From positions 248,001 to 312,000 of the forward strand of contig JAEUWY010000015.1 of the NCBI GenBank assembly GCA_022059125.1: a stretch of DNA of 64,000 nt, read 5' to 3'. Position numbers and translations under genes: made by a program. The stretch is from Corynespora cassiicola. Its lineage: Eukaryota > Ascomycota > Dothideomycetes > Pleosporales > Corynesporascaceae. The notes beneath the pieces were generated by a model, which saw only the letters and a list, made by a program, of their open reading frames with translations, was not told the DNA's origin and searched no databases. Below, piece by piece: positions 53,524 through 64,000 of the stretch (position 1 is the stretch's first letter; the number at the start of each line of letters is the position of its first letter).

Positions 53524-54367
53524 TGCTCAAAATGAACAAAAAAGTAAGGCTGCTGGAGTAAGATGATGAGCAAGTCACCACCTTGTAAAGCCTTCATGCA
53601 AAGGGGGGATTGGAAAGGTTTTGCAAAAGACGGCGGCTCACAAAAGAAAAGCAGCAGGAAGGCAGGCAGGCAGGCAGAAGTCGAGCGAGGTGAGTAACAC
53701 GGAGAAAGTTTGGGGAGATATAGTCGCTGCCTCGCTGCAGCGGGATTGGCAGGACATGCGGCTGAGGGCCAAATTGGCTGCCTTGCGGGCGAGGCCGACG
53801 AGCGAGCCTGCCACTCACCTTGCGCGGACTTATCACGTTTCAGACGTTCATTTGTCAATGAATACTTTTAGAGCGCGAGGCCGAGTAGGCTGTGAAGCGC
53901 TGGCCGGGGACAGAGGGCGTTGATAGGGCGTAGCGGGAGGTTTGGACGCATGCGTGGTCAAGTGATGCCAAAGAGCCACGCCCCTTTGGGCTCACCGGCG
54001 CGGCTCACGGACACCCATGCTTCCCCGCAGCCGAGCGGCCAGGAATTGGTTACCACCATCTGGCTAGCCTGCGTCTGTCGGTGCGACAAAGCAATGCGAC
54101 AAGTTGCGCGATTAACACCTTGTGCAAATGGGGAAGGCTTCCAGAAGCACGCCCCGCCCGGCGGTGGCGCCCATGACACTCTGAAGCGAGCCTCTGACGC
54201 CAAACGGTGCTGCGCGGACGTTGCTGGTGGCCGACGGCGTCATTGAGTGAACTGCACATGTCATCCAGAGCCGCCGAATCTGCCTTGTTCATTGCAAAAG
54301 TAAAATGCGAGTCCTGCCTCGTTCACCCTAGAGGCGCTGGCCCGCCCTCCTTGGCTACTCGAGGTAT
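53524..54367. other. Spacer: Zn2Cys6 promoter and AAA gene 3' flank
   Basis: About 840 bp, no credible gene. It includes a (CAGG) tract near 53660-53680. Confidence 0.6.
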
Positions 54368-56230
54368 TTAGGCCGCGCCCCACTCCCACACCCCATCGTT
54401 GAGTTTGCTCGACTTCACGTGCGCTAAGGGATTGAACGAATGGATAGGGCTGAGAACCGAACCATTCTGAACAAATCGGTTCCTCGCGTCGGCTTCCTGA
54501 GACGCCCTGGCACTGAGCGAAGCAGCCTTGCGGGGCGGCGGTGGGCCACCTTGCAGTCTGACGGCATCCAGCATGCGTGCCAGCTCGTCGCGTCCAGGAC
54601 AAAGTCGCTCATATGTACCAAGCGTGGCCCTTGCCTTGGATCCAGCGTCCGCGTCCTCGGGTGTCTTGTTCCCCATCTCGCTCCGCAGCATCTTGACCTG
54701 CGCCTTGAAGACCCGCCAAAATTCGTATTTGTCGAGGGGGTCGTCATCGTCGCCTTCTTCTGTACACGATTCCTCGCCATCCTCGCCGTCGTCGTTTCTC
54801 GCCAGCTCAAGCAGAGTCGCGACAAACGCTTCCTTCAAGTATGCGAAGCTGAAATCCTCTGTAATCTCAGCGGTAGCATCGCATAGCTTGCCCGGAAAGT
54901 CAATATTCTTCTTGTTCTTCAACTTGTTGCGCCAGTATTGAGCTGACGCTAGTTAGCCTCATTCTCCATGTTTGCATTACCGAGCGAGTTCCTTACCGTA
55001 GAGCGCTCGCTCTCCCTTGTACATGGTCAGCACACTAGCGCAAGACGGCGGAAGGCGGATTCACAAACCTTGTTTGGCAACGGGAACAGGTACTTTCGAT
55101 CAAACCTGCTCGGGCGTTTGGATAGGCCGGGGTCCAGTTCGTCCACTGAGACATGTTAGCAGCGGTGCGGCATTTTCCTTGGGGACACCTACGGTGGTTC
55201 GTCGTGGCAATCATTAGTATACCTGGACGGTGCTTGTCAGCCTTGCCAACCTGGAAGGGGGGCTCCCAACAGGGCGCTCACCGTCATTGTTCTCCAGCCC
55301 GTCCACCTCGTTGAAGAAGTAGCTGCGGGTCGCGCTTGTTACGATGGTGTCGATGTCCTCGAGTACCAGCAGGCAGGGCGTCATGGATCTAGCCATGGTG
55401 AAGACATCGTGGATGTTGTAGTTGTAAGGAGCCGACTTCACGTACAGCGTCACGACCGGGGGGTTCCGATCTTGCAGTGTGTGCATCAGGGCTTTGAGGG
55501 AGATTGTCTTTCCATTGCCGACGGGGCCATGGAAAATGAGGCCGCGCTTCCAAGGCACGCCGTACTCGTCGTATACGTCCTTGTTGTCAAAGAACTTGTT
55601 GGCTACCTGGGTCACGGCCTTCTTCATCTTGGGATCGAGAATGACGTCCTCCCACTTGGCCTTCTTCACCTCCTCCCACAACTTGGTGGAGCGAGCCCAG
55701 TATCCGTCGTAGACGTAGATGGCGGGCTCTTCCTGGATGAGCCAGGCGCCAATGGTTGCCAGCAAGCGGTCGACGACGGATGAATGCGAATAGGCACCCT
55801 CGCCGTTTCTGGGCTCTTTCAAAATGTACTGGACGGTGCTGTAACCCTCGACGATGGTGTACAAGATGAAGTTCTCGCTGTTCCACGTGTACTTGTACCT
55901 TGCAAAGAAGATGGCGTCAGCTAAGAAGCCGGAGCCGCCTCGGTGGGCAGGCCCAACGAAGCCACGCCAGCGCAGGACGGGCTCTGCATCCTCGTCGAGC
56001 TCAGCCTGGGCGTAGCCGGCAGCAGCAAACTGGAGAAGGTTGCAATTGGTGGCAGGGACCGTGGTCACAATCAGGTCGGGGTGCTTCTTGCGCAGGGCCG
56101 TCACAATCTGCACATCCAGATCCGTCGTCTTGCCAGACGTGAAGCCGCGGTAGTCGTCGAATAGCTGGGGCTGGCCGCCGCCCTGGACCGTCTCGTCCTC
56201 GACCAGAGTGAAGTCGTCGATTGAAGCCAT
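54368..56230 (-). CDS. BCS1-like AAA ATPase (549 aa, 5 exons)
   Basis: Exons 55282-56230, 55193-55222 (30 nt), 55069-55145, 54997-55015 (19 nt) and 54368-54942 join to 549 residues. The AAA core has Walker A GPVGNGKT (235-242), Walker B CLLVLEDID (286-294), a sensor-1 like GILMIATTNH (317-326) and the LDPGLSKRPSRFDRKY block with the likely Arg finger. All four introns fall in the AAA domain or just after it, and phases agree across the two tiny exons. The N-terminal ~200 residues are a family-specific region; I see no clear transmembrane segment or targeting sequence, so mitochondrial BCS1 itself is unlikely. The C-terminus is charged and disordered. The substrate is unknown. It is divergent from ornithine aminotransferase. 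Confidence 0.85.
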
Positions 56231-57193
56231 GGCGGAATTTGGATCTGTCGTCGTGATGGAGGGGATCCGGACAGGCGCGATGGCGGGCACTTTGCTTTTG
56301 TATTGTTGTATTGTTGGGGGGGCTGGTGATGCTCGATCCAGGCCACCTCGTGGGAGCCTAACGCTGGCCAGGGAAGGAAGCGATTGGACTGGGAGATGCG
56401 GTGCAGTGCACTTGATCTTGATTCGGGGATGGATGTTTCAGCGGACGGGCGCAGACGTCATGGTGTCGATGGCTGGGGGGCCTGGCGGAGGGCAGAGGAG
56501 ACATGGCGATGTGTCCTGTCGCGCTCAGGGGAAAGAAGGTGGTGCTTGGGATACTGGGCACCTTCCGAGAAGGGAAGCTCGGGGTGCATGCGGGTGGGGG
56601 AGGGGTTGCGACGAGATGGATGGACGAAGAGCCGCCACCCCCCCGCGGGCGCATTCCTCCAGCCACAGCAAACCTTCTGGGCCTATGCAGGACCTGCGCA
56701 GGGCCGGCCTCGTTTCCTCGTCGTCCTCGTCGTCCTCGTCGTCCTCGTCGCCCTCGTCGCCCTCGCCCATGACCAACCGCCGGCGACAGCATCCACGGCG
56801 GACATGCAGCGCGTGACCCGGGGGGGCAGATCCGCTCACCGCCGGCGGGCAGCCAATCCTGGCGGGTGCATTATCGGAGGCGTAACAGCCGCGGCTGGCC
56901 GCTATCGCTGGACCCTAATGGCAGGTAAACGCGAGCATGCGGCGACAGGCCAAAACTATTATTCCAAACAAACCCCTATGCGCAGGAACAGTCGAGCTGC
57001 GCTTTGGCACGGCACCCTGCGAAAAACTCAACGTCCCAGATAAAATCCCCCCATCGCCCGCGTCCGCTCCTGCTTTTGTTCCATCTTCCTCGCTCCCACC
57101 ACCAAAGAACCGTTCCCCCGCAGGTTCCCCCACGCTTGAACATCACCACCAGCTCCACTTCCCACAAGCCATTCCCACTCCACGCCTGCAACA
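56231..57193. promoter_or_regulatory. Shared divergent promoter region (AAA ATPase / OAT)
   Basis: A 963-bp spacer between divergent genes. It includes a (CGT)n-type tract near 56715-56765. No TATA box recognised. Confidence 0.5.
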
Positions 57194-58737
57194 ATGGCCC
57201 CCGGTGCAATCCAGAGCGAACGCACTCCCGTGAGCACGGGCAATGCCCCCCCGCTGAAGCCCACCGCCCGCTCATTCCACCCCGCAGCCACCCCGGACTC
57301 GTCCAGGTACCACGCCGCCTCCTCCAGCGAGGCCATCAGTGTAGAGGCCAAGTTTGCTGCCCACAACTACCACCCCCTGCCCATAGGTATGCCCCCGTGT
57401 GCCCCCCTCCCCCTTTGCACCATAAACTGACCCGGCCAGTCTTCTCGCGCGCGAGCGGCTCGTCCGTGTGGGACCCCGAGGGCAAAGAGTACCTAGACTT
57501 CCTGTCTGCCTACAGTGCCGTTAACCAGGGCCACTGTCACCCCGAGCTGGTCAAGGCCCTGACCGAGCAGGCCTCGCGCTTGACCCTCAGCAGCCGGGCC
57601 TTCTACAATGACGTCTTCCCGCGCTTCGCCGAGGCCGTCACCAGCCTGTTCGGATTCGACATGGTGCTCCCAATGAACACGGGCGCAGAGGCTGTCGAGA
57701 CGGCGGTCAAGATCGCGCGGAAGTGGGGGTACAAGGTCAAGGGCATTCCGCAGAATGAGGCTCTGGTCTTCGCCGTCGAGGAAAACTTCCATGGCCGGAC
57801 GGTAAGCGACCTGTGTTGAGCCGCGTGAACCTAGGCTAATGCACCCTTTTTTAGTTCGCAGCAATCACAATGTCAACTGACCCGGAGTCACGAGACAACT
57901 ATGGCCCCTACCTCCCCAACATTGGCAGCGTGAACCCAACCAGTGGTAAGCCTATCAGGTACAACAACGTCGACGACGTGCGTGAGGTCTTGGAGGAGCA
58001 TGGCAAGTACACCGCCGCCTTCCTTGTGGAGCCGATCCAGGGCGAGGCCGGCATCGTTGTCCCCGATGACGACTACCTCCGCCAAGTCAAGGCCCTTTGC
58101 GAGAAGCACAACGTTCTCCTGATTTGCGACGAGATCCAGACGGGCATTGCTCGCACCGGCAAGATGCTCTGCCACGAATGGAGCGGCATCAAGCCCGACC
58201 TTGTCCTGCTCGGCAAGGCCATTTCGGGCGGCATGTACCCCGTGTCTGCTGTGCTCGGCTCCAAGGACGTCATGCTCACGGTCGAGCCCGGCACCCATGG
58301 CTCGACGTACGGTGGCAACCCGCTCGGTTCCGCTGTTGCAATCAGGGCTCTAGAACTTGTCCAGGAGGAGAACATGGTCGAGCGGGCCGAGACCCTCGGC
58401 CAGAGGTTCCGCGAGGGCATGAAGAACATCAACAGCCCCATGGTCACTCTGATCAGGGGCAAGGGCCTGCTGAACGCCATCGTAATCGACGAGAGCAAGA
58501 CAAATGGCCACAGTGCATGGGACCTGTGCATGCTCTTCAAGGAGAAGGGTCTGCTGGTAGGTTGAGCCATCCGAGTATTGGCATCGAGGATACTAACATG
58601 GACAATAGGCCAAGCCCACCCATCAGAACATCATCCGTCTGGCGCCACCTCTTGTCATCACCGAGGCCCAGATCGACAAGGCTCTCGCCATCATCAAGGA
58701 GGCCATGGAGGAGCTGCCGAATTTGAAGAAGGAGTAA
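57194..58737 (+). CDS. CAR2: Ornithine aminotransferase (461 aa, 4 exons)
   Basis: Exons 57194-57386, 57440-57801, 57855-58556 and 58609-58737 join to 461 residues. It is a class-III PLP aminotransferase: [48 protein letters not shown] (Asp 277 contacts PLP) and [11 protein letters not shown] with the Schiff-base Lys at about 306, followed by [13 protein letters not shown]. It transfers the delta-amino group of ornithine to 2-oxoglutarate, giving glutamate-5-semialdehyde, in arginine breakdown and proline synthesis. Fungal OAT (yeast CAR2, Aspergillus otaA) is cytosolic; no mitochondrial targeting sequence is evident. All introns are 52-53 nt and all splice phases agree. Confidence 0.95.
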
Positions 58738-60748
58738 GGAACGGCCAAGCTGAAGAGGCCACGGACCAGAGTACATGGCGAGGCCATCGACCCTTGTTGT
58801 CTAGGAAGGGATTACCACATCGGGAGTTTGGGTTGCCATGATGAAAATGGACCAGTACGGCATTACTGGCCCGGAGCATAAAAGGAACCGGCGCATATTG
58901 CGGAGACTGCGGCTGATGTTATATAGTGTCGCGGGGTGGCTGCATCCATAAGGAGGAACGCTGTGCATTTTTTGACCGCTTGGATACCATTAGCATGGAT
59001 TTGGCTCTATAGACAACGCTTCTTGTCGAAATTCCATGATGCTCATTCGTCGCCCTTGGCCTCTCTTACAATGGCGCAACCTTAAAAGGGCCGCGGGGTT
59101 TGCGGATCTTGCTGTATCACGACAACGGCCCGAACCATCCAAAGTCCTCTCGGCATTATTTAAAGAGGATCGAAATGCTTATCACGACTTCAGGTCGCTC
59201 GACGAGGTTGCCTTTGGCTGCCATTCTGTGATTACGACTACCTTTGCCAGCATTGGTTGATGCCTGGGCACCGTCGACCTCAGCTTGACCACCACCTTGA
59301 CATTCCACCCACGCCTGACACAATCTCCGTCTTGCGGTGCTTGAGTCGAACCGCCCACTTTCCGAACCTGCAAATGGCAACGCTCCGTCCTCTATGCAGC
59401 AGCTGTTGTCCCGGTGGGGGGCACATTCACCTCCGCGCCGTGGCAAGGCACCGGCGAGACGAAAACGTGAGTCAGTCGACCCAGGCAGCCTGGCCGAGCG
59501 AATGCGCACTATCCTGACAGTGCATGGCCGACGGTGGTGAGATGGCAAGACCCCGCCGAGACGGTGAGAAGCGCACTCGCACTCGCAAACCGAGACGCTC
59601 TGGAGCTTGCAGCCAGCCGACGCCTCCCGGTGCATGTGGCGTTCCGATCCGAGGCGTCACTGGTGGCCAGGCCCACGGTTCCCTCGCCACGGAGCCCATG
59701 TCGTCCTCGTTCTCGTTCTCCCACCACCCACCCGGCTCGACCAGAGCCTACCTTGATCGATGGCCTCTTCGGGCTGTGGGCGATAGCTGCGCGTGCACCC
59801 CCGGCTCGTCGGCAATTGCGGGGTATTGGAATAGTCATCAGCACCGGGTGCGCGTCATGCCGAGTGCATGCCCCAACAAGGGCGCCAGAACCCAGGGCGT
59901 CAGGCCAAAGGGCGGTGGAGGACTTCAGGCAGACACGCGAGGTGCATGTCAGCGAAAGAGATGTCGGGGCCGAGTCGACGGGCCCGGTGGGCGAAGTGTG
60001 GGCTTATGAGGCCGCAGGACATCAACAGGCGATCGGGAAAAGCAAGCTTTGCGAGCCGCCGCTCCGTTGCAACCGATCTCCTCACTAGCGCTTTTCTTCC
60101 ATCGTTGGCGCCCGGGGCCTCGTATGGCCGGTCGTGAATACGGTGAACCACGGCCGTTGTTTGTCACAAAGTGTCAAGCCCACGAGGGTCTGCTCGGCCA
60201 TATCTTGGTGGCATTCAGCCTCTCTAGCATTCCCTGGTACTGATGCGCTGTTTGTCCGAGAGCTATGGGGTCATCCGCGTACCATGCCGCCGTGTGTGCC
60301 TGCTTTGGTGGCATCCTCTTCGGATCGTCGGGGCGTACGATACTCCGACTTGCTGAATTGGCGTTAAATCATTCTTTGATGCTTAGCAACCCCAGAGTGG
60401 GTATCCATTTGGCCCACCCCTGATTGGAGCGCACTAACTCCGTTGAAGGCGGCTTTTAGCTGACTCTTGACCTCACCATTCGACACTCCGAGGTATATCA
60501 ACTGATCCCGCCCGTCGCCATGCAACCATGACATCGGCCTAGCACTCTCACCACCTTGCAGCGCGCCCTTCACCCCACTGCCTGCAGACGACTCACACTC
60601 TTTACCACCCGGCCGTACCAATACCTGGAGTCGCAGACGCGAGGCTGGGAAACTGTTCGTCTCGGCGCGTCTTTCGTTTTTTTGCGCCACCAGCGCCACC
60701 CGTAAATACAACGAGACACGCGCCTGAACAGCCACAACTGCACCGGCA
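58738..60748. other. 2 kb spacer upstream of the ABC transporter
   Basis: OAT 3' flank and ABC transporter promoter. No credible gene in either strand. Confidence 0.55.
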
Positions 60749-63700
60749 ATGTCGTCGTCTTCACTGGACGAGAAGGAGAAGGAGTGGCGATTGAACGACC
60801 AGGAGGTGGCCGCGAATAGCACAAAAGAATATGAGCCCATTGTGACTGAGCCGCTGGAAGCGGTGGGCACCGAGAAAGAATTAGGTGCCAATGGCGACAA
60901 ACAGAACTCTCGGAAGAATTTGTCTCGGTTACAGAGCGGTACCAGTGGAATCTCCGAATTCAGCGAAGACACCTCAGATGCGAGGAGTTCGACGATAGCG
61001 CGGAGGAAGAAATGGTACAAGCGCATGAATCCCCTCAAATGGGGGCCCAAGCCTCCAGTTCCTGAGAAGCGCGAGATCTCACCAGAATATGGAGCGAGTT
61101 TCCTGAGTTTGTTCACGTTCCAATGGATGGGGCCGATCATGACGGTGAGTAACGCATTTTCTTTATTGTTTATTTTTATAGTTGGATGAAATGACACTAA
61201 ACTTTTACAGGTAGGCTATAAACGCCCACTAGAGCACAACGACATCTGGGAAGTGAATCCAGACCGGAGTACAGATGTCATGGTGGCCAAACTACAGGCT
61301 TCATTCCAGAGAAGACGAGAACAGGGGAAAAAACGGCCCCTTCTGGGAGCCCTGTACGATACCTTCAAGGTTGAATTCATCGTCGGTGGTCTCTGCCAAT
61401 TGCTTGCCAGCGTGGTCCAGTCAATCGCTCCCTTTGTGCTTCGCTATCTCATCAATTTTGCACTCAAAGCATGGGTAGCCCAGCGCAGCAACCAGCCCGC
61501 ACCTCCCATTGGCGAAGGAATTGGCTTGGTCATAGGAATCACGGCAATGCAGTTTACGCAGAGTATGGCTACGAATCATTTCATGTATAGAGGAATGATG
61601 GTTGGCGGTCAGGCAAGAGCGGTGCTGATTGCCATCATCTTTGACAAGGCCATGAAACTGAGCGGCAGAGCCAAGGCTGGCGGCCAGGCCATACTAGAAG
61701 CTCCTCCTCCGCAAGTCAAACCCGGCAGCGAGGCCGAAAGGAAATGGTACAAGAAGCTACTGAAGAAGAAGCAAAAGGAGGTCAACAATCCAGGTCAGCA
61801 AGGCGTATTGGGCGACGGACAGGGCTGGGGCAACGGCAGAATCATCAATCTGATGTCCACCGATACATACCGCATTGACACTGCAAGTGGCTTCTTCCAC
61901 ATGGTCTGGTGCTCGCCGATCGCCATCTTGATCACGGTAGCGCTTCTGATCGTGAACCTAACGTACAGCGCTCTCCCTGGTCTGGGTCTCATCATCCTGA
62001 CATTCCCGCTGCTCGGTCGCGCAGTCCGGTCGTTGTTCCGCAGGCGAATGGCAATCAACAAGATTACGGATCAGCGTGTTAGCCTGACACAGGAGATCCT
62101 CCAGGCTGCTCGATTCGTCAAATATTTTGCATGGGAAATGAGCTTCCTTGAGCGAGTGGACGAGATCAGGAAGAAGGAGATTCACGGAGTGCAGGTCCTT
62201 TTGGCGATTCGCAACGCAATCCTTGCCATTGGAATGTCGATGCCCGTCTTCGCGTCGATGCTGTCGTTCATCACCTACTCACTCACTGACCACGGACTCA
62301 ACCCGGCACCAATCTTCTCCTCGCTCGCTCTGTTCAACTCCCTTCGTCTGCCCCTGAACTTCCTCCCGCTAGTCATCGGCCAGGTCATTGACGCCAATGC
62401 TTCGGTCAAGCGTATTCAGGAGTTTCTCCTCGCTGAAGAAGCCCAAGAGGATGCCAAGTGGGATTTCGAAGCCAAAGATGCCATAATTCTCAAGGGTACC
62501 GACTTTACTTGGGAGCGACACCCCACCCAGGACGACGACGATGTGCCTGTAAAAGGACCTGGAGGACCTCCTGGCAAGAAAGGCAAGAAAGACAACAGGA
62601 AGGATAAGAGAGCAAGTGTACAAGGCAAAGCTGACTCTGCTACGTCCACTCCACCAGGCCCTGAGGCCCTACCCGAAGAGAAGCCATTTTCCTTGCAGGG
62701 CCTCAATCTGGAAATCGGACGCAATGAGTTGGTGGCGGTGATTGGAAACGTCGGCTCGGGCAAGAGTTCACTGCTTGCTGCCTTGGCTGGCGACATGCGA
62801 AAGACAAACGGCGAGGTGATGATTGGAGCAACTCGAGCCTTTTGCCCTCAGTATGCATGGATCCAAAACGCGACCGTCAAGGAGAACATTATTTTCGGAA
62901 AAGACTTCAAGAAGGACTGGTACAACAAGGTGGTCGATGCTTGTGCACTCCGCCCCGATCTGGAGATGCTTCCCAACGGCGACATGACGGAGATTGGCGA
63001 ACGTGGCATCACTGTGTCTGGAGGACAGAAGCAGCGAATGAACATTGCCCGCGCCATCTACTTTGACGCTGATATTGTGCTCATGGACGATCCGCTTTCT
63101 GCCGTCGACGCACATGTGGGACGACACATCATGGACAATGCTATCTGCGGGCTGCTCAAGGACAAGTGCCGAATCTTGGCCACTCACCAATTGCACGTCT
63201 TGAGCCGCTGCGATAGAATTATCTGGGTCGAAGATGGCCACATCCAGGCAGTCGACACATTTGCCGAACTGATGGCCCACAATGAGGGTTTCCAGCAACT
63301 CATGACGCTAACGGCAAGCGAAGAGAAGGAAGAAGAAAAGGAGCAGGCCGACGATGAAGATGAGATCGAGGACGAGAAGAAGGTGGCAAACAAGTCCAAA
63401 AAGAAGAAGAAGAAGAGGAAGCCAGCGGTGGCACTCATGCAGGAGGAAGACCGGGCCGTCAAGTCCGTGTCCTGGGACGTCTGGATCGCATACATCAAGG
63501 CAGCCGGTGGAATATGGGTCGGACCGCTTGTCCTATTCCTTCTCATCCTCTCGCAGGGATCCAACATTGCGACTAGCTTGTGGCTCTCGTGGTGGACATC
63601 CAACAAGTGGGGATACTCGGAGGGCGTATACGTAAGTTTATCCTGGGGCGCCACAAACTCTGGCCGAATGCTAACGTTTCTAGATTGGCGTGTACTCGGC

Positions 63701-64000
63701 TCTCGGGGCCTCGCAAGCCATCTTCATGTTCCTGTTCTCAATTGCCGTGTCCAGCTTCGGCACTACGGCGGGTAAAGTGATGCTCCATCGGGCCATCAAC
63801 CGCGTGCTGCGGGCGCCCATGTCATTCTTCGACACGACGCCGCTGGGGCGCATCACGAATCGCTTCTCAAAGGACATTGATGTCATGGACAACACGCTGA
63901 CGGACGCCATCCGCATGTACTTCATGACGCTGGCCATGATCATCTCCGTGTTCATCCTCATCATCTCGTACTATTACTACTATGCGATTGCGCTTGGACC
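60749..64000 (+). CDS. YOR1: ABC-C (MRP/Yor1-type) transporter, 3' end beyond window
   Basis: Exons 60749-61144, 61211-63631 and 63684 onward give about 1044 residues before the window ends. Seen in order: a Ser-rich cytoplasmic N-terminus, TFQWMGPIMT, six-span TMD1 with KAMKLSGRAKAGG, NBD1 with Walker A GNVGSGKSS (about 645-653), signature VSGGQKQR (about 734-741) and Walker B ADIVLMDDPLSAVD, then an acidic/Lys-rich linker (about 820-855) and the start of TMD2. This is the Yor1 full-size ABCC layout; Yor1 exports oligomycin and other organic anions at the plasma membrane. The LSGRAKAGG motif and MSTDT...D helix support Yor1 over vacuolar Ycf1-type. Introns of 66 and 52 nt have GTGAGT/GTAAGT donors. 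NBD2 lies outside the window. Confidence 0.93.

Noticed and set aside
56231..56290. 20-codon upstream extension of the AAA ATPase
   Set aside because: It would start at GTG; the first in-frame ATG is at 56230.

Overview
The window reads as nuclear DNA of a filamentous ascomycete. Genes are split by short introns (about 47-240 bp) with GTRNGT donors and CTRAY-like branch sites. Coding regions are GC-rich, and several families are fungus-specific (HET, DUF3176, Zn(II)2Cys6, ArfGAP/UBA Gts1-type, Csi2, Yor1). The mix suggests Dothideomycetes, perhaps Pleosporales, but that is inference from gene style and not a phylogenetic result. I reconstructed 20 well-supported protein genes and one weak one by joining exons by eye. 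No rRNA, tRNA, CRISPR array or intact transposon was recognised.

Layout. 0-3.3 kb: an AT-richer stretch with one weak two-exon ORF and three families of degenerate direct repeats. 3.3-11.4 kb: a housekeeping block with an ER-membrane J-protein (ERJ5-like), a divergently transcribed PRA1 protein followed after only 26 bp by a Ser/Arg-rich protein, a second J-protein with 7- and 12-nt exons, and a small Gly-rich membrane protein. 11.8-17.9 kb: an AT-rich accessory island with a DUF3176 membrane protein and a HET-domain protein, both on the minus strand. 18.8-21.2 kb: an ArfGAP with UBA, polyQ and many NPF motifs. 21.2-33.4 kb: gene-poor, holding only a small atypical bZIP gene (after a 5.5 kb gene-free upstream region) and a SWIM-type zinc-finger protein.

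33.4-43.2 kb: a Ser/Pro-rich conserved-looking protein with a possible in-frame intron, a microsatellite-dense spacer, methionine aminopeptidase 2, a Csi2-like membrane protein, and the FCF1 rRNA-processing PIN protein. 43.7-53.5 kb: a putative STAND-N-like protein with a glycine-zipper tail, an IZH3-like PAQR receptor, and a Zn2Cys6 regulator with a wide last cysteine spacing. 54.4-64 kb: a BCS1-like AAA ATPase divergent from ornithine aminotransferase, then the first two thirds of a Yor1-type ABC transporter running off the right end.

Most neighbours are functionally unrelated, as expected in fungal genomes. The most notable items are the 5' repeat field, the HET/DUF3176 island, the nearly abutting PRA1 gene pair, the micro-exons, the two stop-free introns of 3n length, the zipper-less bZIP behind a very long upstream region, and the glycine-zipper protein at 43.7-46.2 kb.
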